Source: Cupriavidus basilensis
Lineage (GTDB): Bacteria > Pseudomonadota > Gammaproteobacteria > Burkholderiales > Burkholderiaceae
Assembly: GCF_000832305.1 (NCBI RefSeq)
Contig: NZ_CP010536.1
Coordinates: 4,092,001 to 4,156,000 of the forward strand
Reading direction: 5' to 3'
Length of the DNA stretch: 64,000 bases
A program made the translations under genes and the position numbers. The first letter of the stretch is position 1, and every line of letters begins with the position of its first letter. Under the pieces are notes generated by a model, which made no database searches, was not told the DNA's origin, and saw only the letters and a program-made list of their open reading frames with translations. Of the stretch, positions 62,293 to 64,000 are shown one piece after another.

Positions 62293-63099
62293 TTATTCTC
62301 CACTCTTCGCATCTGCGCCAGGAGCGCGGCGACCTGCACCGGCACCCGCGCCACCGCGGCGGTTGCCACCCGGACGGCCGCCTTCGCCTTCACGGCGACG
62401 ACCATCAGGACGACCACCCGGGCGACGACGACGATCGTCTTGCGGCTCTTCCACCACCGGCGCATCGTTGCGGCCGAGGTGATCACCCTTGTAGACCCAC
62501 ACCTTGACACCGATGATGCCGTAGGTGGTTTCTGCTTCGGAGAAGCCGTAGTCGATGTCGGCGCGCAGGGTGTGCAGGGGCACACGACCTTCGCGATACC
62601 ACTCGGTACGAGCGATTTCGATGCCGTTCAGACGACCGGCGCTCATGATCTTGATGCCCTGGGCACCGAGGCGCATCGCGTTCTGCATCGCACGCTTCAT
62701 TGCGCGGCGGAACATGATACGGCGCTCGAGCTGCTGGGTGATCGAGTCAGCGATCAGCTGCGCATCGGTTTCCGGCTTGCGGATTTCCTCGATGTTCACG
62801 TGCACGGGCACACCCATGCGGCGTTGCAGCTCGGCCTTGAGCAGTTCGATGTCCTCACCCTTCTTGCCGATCACCACGCCCGGACGCGAGCTATAAATGG
62901 TGAGACGTGCATTGCGGGCGGGGCGCTCGATCACGACGCGGCCAACCGAAGCGTTCTTGAGCTTCTTCTTCAGAAACTCGCGAACTTCGATGTCTTCCTT
63001 CAGCATGCCGGCGAACTTCGTGTTGTTGGCGTACCAACGCGAAGCCCAGTTACGGCTGACGGCCAGACGGAAGCCAGTCGGATGAATCTTCTGTCCCAT
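62293..63099 (-). CDS. rpsC: 30S ribosomal protein S3 with Arg/Gly-rich C-terminal tail
   Basis: S3 lies at the mRNA entry site and has helicase activity with S4 and S5. It is 268 residues, longer than the 233 of E. coli. The KH domain has [20 protein letters not shown], followed by [35 protein letters not shown] (about 159-193). Residues 209-268 form a low-complexity tail with acidic VVEEPQDD, then [19 protein letters not shown] and an Ala/Gly end. Such tails occur in Burkholderiales S3; the function is unknown. Confidence 0.97.
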   Translation of the reverse strand: MGQKIHPTGFRLAVSRNWASRWYANNTKFAGMLKEDIEVREFLKKKLKNASVGRVVIERPARNARLTIYSSRPGVVIGKKGEDIELLKAELQRRMGVPVHVNIEEIRKPETDAQLIADSITQQLERRIMFRRAMKRAMQNAMRLGAQGIKIMSAGRLNGIEIARTEWYREGRVPLHTLRADIDYGFSEAETTYGIIGVKVWVYKGDHLGRNDAPVVEEPQDDRRRRPGGRPDGRRREGEGGRPGGNRRGGAGAGAGRRAPGADAKSGE

Positions 63100-63108
63100 C
63101 GTGACTCC

Positions 63109-63438
63109 TTAGTTGCCGAGCGTCACAGTGATGTGACAAGTTTGTTTCTCGATGCGGTTGCCGCGGCCCTTTGCTCGTGCCGTGAAACGCTTGAGCGAGG
63201 TTGCCTTGTCGACGAAGATGGTCTTGACCTTCAGTTCGTCGATGTCGGCGCCTTCGTTGTGCTCGGCGTTGGCGATGGCCGATTCGACCACCTTCTTCAC
63301 GATGACGGCCGCCTTTTTCGGGCTGAACGTCAGGACGTTGAGCGCGCGTTCGATCGGCAGACCGCGGATCTGGTCAGCGACCAGGCGCGTTTTCTGGGCG
63401 GAGATGCGGGCACCGCGATGAATCGCTTTCACTTCCAT
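63109..63438 (-). CDS. rplV: 50S ribosomal protein L22
   Basis: L22 lines the exit tunnel; its beta-hairpin is a site of macrolide resistance mutations. It is 109 residues, with [26 protein letters not shown] at the start, the core [23 protein letters not shown], and the hairpin [24 protein letters not shown]. The hairpin looks unaltered. It is ten bases after rpsS and nine before rpsC. Confidence 0.98.
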   Translation of the reverse strand: MEVKAIHRGARISAQKTRLVADQIRGLPIERALNVLTFSPKKAAVIVKKVVESAIANAEHNEGADIDELKVKTIFVDKATSLKRFTARAKGRGNRIEKQTCHITVTLGN

Positions 63439-63447
63439 GATGGCACC

Positions 63448-63723
63448 TTACCTCTTCGCTTTCTTGTCAGCCGCGTGGCCCTTGAACGTACGCGTGAGCG
63501 CAAATTCACCGAGCTTGTGGCCAACCATGTTTTCCGAAACATACACCGGCACGTGTTGACGGCCGTTATGTACGGCGATCGTCAGGCCGATGAAGTCCGG
63601 CAGAATGGTCGAGCGACGCGACCAAGTCTTGATGGGCTTCTTGTCCTTGCCGGCTGAGGCCGCTTCCACCTTTTTCAGCAGGTGGGCGTCACAGAACGGA
63701 CCCTTTTTTGCGGAACGTGTCAT
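63448..63723 (-). CDS. rpsS: 30S ribosomal protein S19
   Basis: S19 of the 30S head, 91 residues, pairs with S13. [42 protein letters not shown] and [22 protein letters not shown] are canonical. It begins 21 bases after rplB. Confidence 0.98.
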   Translation of the reverse strand: MTRSAKKGPFCDAHLLKKVEAASAGKDKKPIKTWSRRSTILPDFIGLTIAVHNGRQHVPVYVSENMVGHKLGEFALTRTFKGHAADKKAKR

Positions 63724-63744
63724 GTCTAGGCTCCTACCTACCGA

Positions 63745-64000
63745 TTAACGCTTGTGGCGGCGCTGCACGATCATGCTGGCAGTGCGCTTGTTGCTGCGGG
63801 TACGGTAACCCTTGGCCGGGGTACCCCACGGCGAAACGGGGTCACGACCAGCAGCGGTCTTGCCTTCACCACCACCGTGCGGGTGGTCCACCGGGTTCAT
63901 CACAACGCCGCGAACCGTCGGGCGGATACCGCGCCAACGATTTGCACCGGCCTTGCCGATGACGCGCAGGCTATGCTCTTCGTTACCGACTTCACCGATG
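63745..64000 (-). CDS. rplB: 50S ribosomal protein L2, C-terminal part (5' end outside window)
   Basis: L2 is needed for subunit joining and peptidyl-transferase activity. About 84 C-terminal codons are visible, ending at TAA 63745. They include [20 protein letters not shown] followed by HGGGEGK, which holds the essential His near the peptidyl-transferase centre, and end [14 protein letters not shown]. The rest, with rplW, rplD, rplC and rpsJ expected beyond, is outside the window. Confidence 0.97.
   Translation of the reverse strand, partial: IGEVGNEEHSLRVIGKAGANRWRGIRPTVRGVVMNPVDHPHGGGEGKTAAGRDPVSPWGTPAKGYRTRSNKRTASMIVQRRHKR

Overview
The window is a gene-dense, GC-rich proteobacterial chromosome segment. 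It most resembles the main chromosome of a Burkholderiales member, probably Cupriavidus or Ralstonia. The reasons are the gene orders mlaFED-mlaA-mlaCB/ibaG/murA/hisGDCB-marC-hisHA and pilMNOPQ-aroKB-dgt-gltBD, an orphan Bug-type periplasmic receptor, system II cytochrome c maturation (ResB/ResC) beside cytochrome c4, and a short HisG. This is an inference from synteny and protein character; no rRNA or other phylogenetic marker was compared.

Layout. (1) 1-14036, all minus strand: phospholipid-trafficking mla genes, a YadG/YadH-like ABC exporter, ibaG, murA and most of the histidine pathway, with a MarC-type membrane protein between hisB and hisH; hisA runs off the left edge. (2) 14189-16057: an orphan Bug receptor and a GNAT acetyltransferase whose mRNA looks leaderless. 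(3) 16070-26671: glutamate synthase gltBD, a REP-associated tyrosine transposase (RAYT) with flanking GGGGACAGAT-type repeats, dgt, aroB and aroK. (4) 26857-34840: the type IV pilus assembly operon pilMNOPQ, divergent from mrcA (PBP1a). (5) 34862-40874: cyaY divergent from lptM-lysA, the periplasmic methionine sulfoxide reductase msrPQ, and a lipoprotein/ECF sigma/anti-sigma operon. (6) 40963-51615: the resB/resC cytochrome assembly genes, cytochrome c4, engB, hemB, a CorA transporter, dsbD and cutA. (7) 51677-64000: the large ribosomal cluster (end of S10, spc and alpha operons) with secY, infA and rpoA, cut by the right edge inside rplB.

Most genes are conserved housekeeping genes. Several modules meet in the cell envelope: mla, murA, mrcA, lptM and the pilus genes build or maintain it, while resBC, cytochrome c4, dsbD and msrPQ handle periplasmic redox chemistry.

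The most interesting unexplained element is between engB and hemB. There the minus strand carries a compact unit of about 117 nt with no reading frame assigned: a -10 box, a hairpin presenting CUCCUCCC (an anti-Shine-Dalgarno sequence) in its loop, and a strong intrinsic terminator. I call it a probable small RNA that could compete with or mimic the 16S rRNA 3' end. Other points of interest are the RAYT/repeat unit upstream of gltB, the ECF operon with a COG4315-type secreted lipoprotein, hairpins that split the alpha operon, an inverted repeat over the spc promoter, and a CCCGGGA half-site array over the mrcA promoter.
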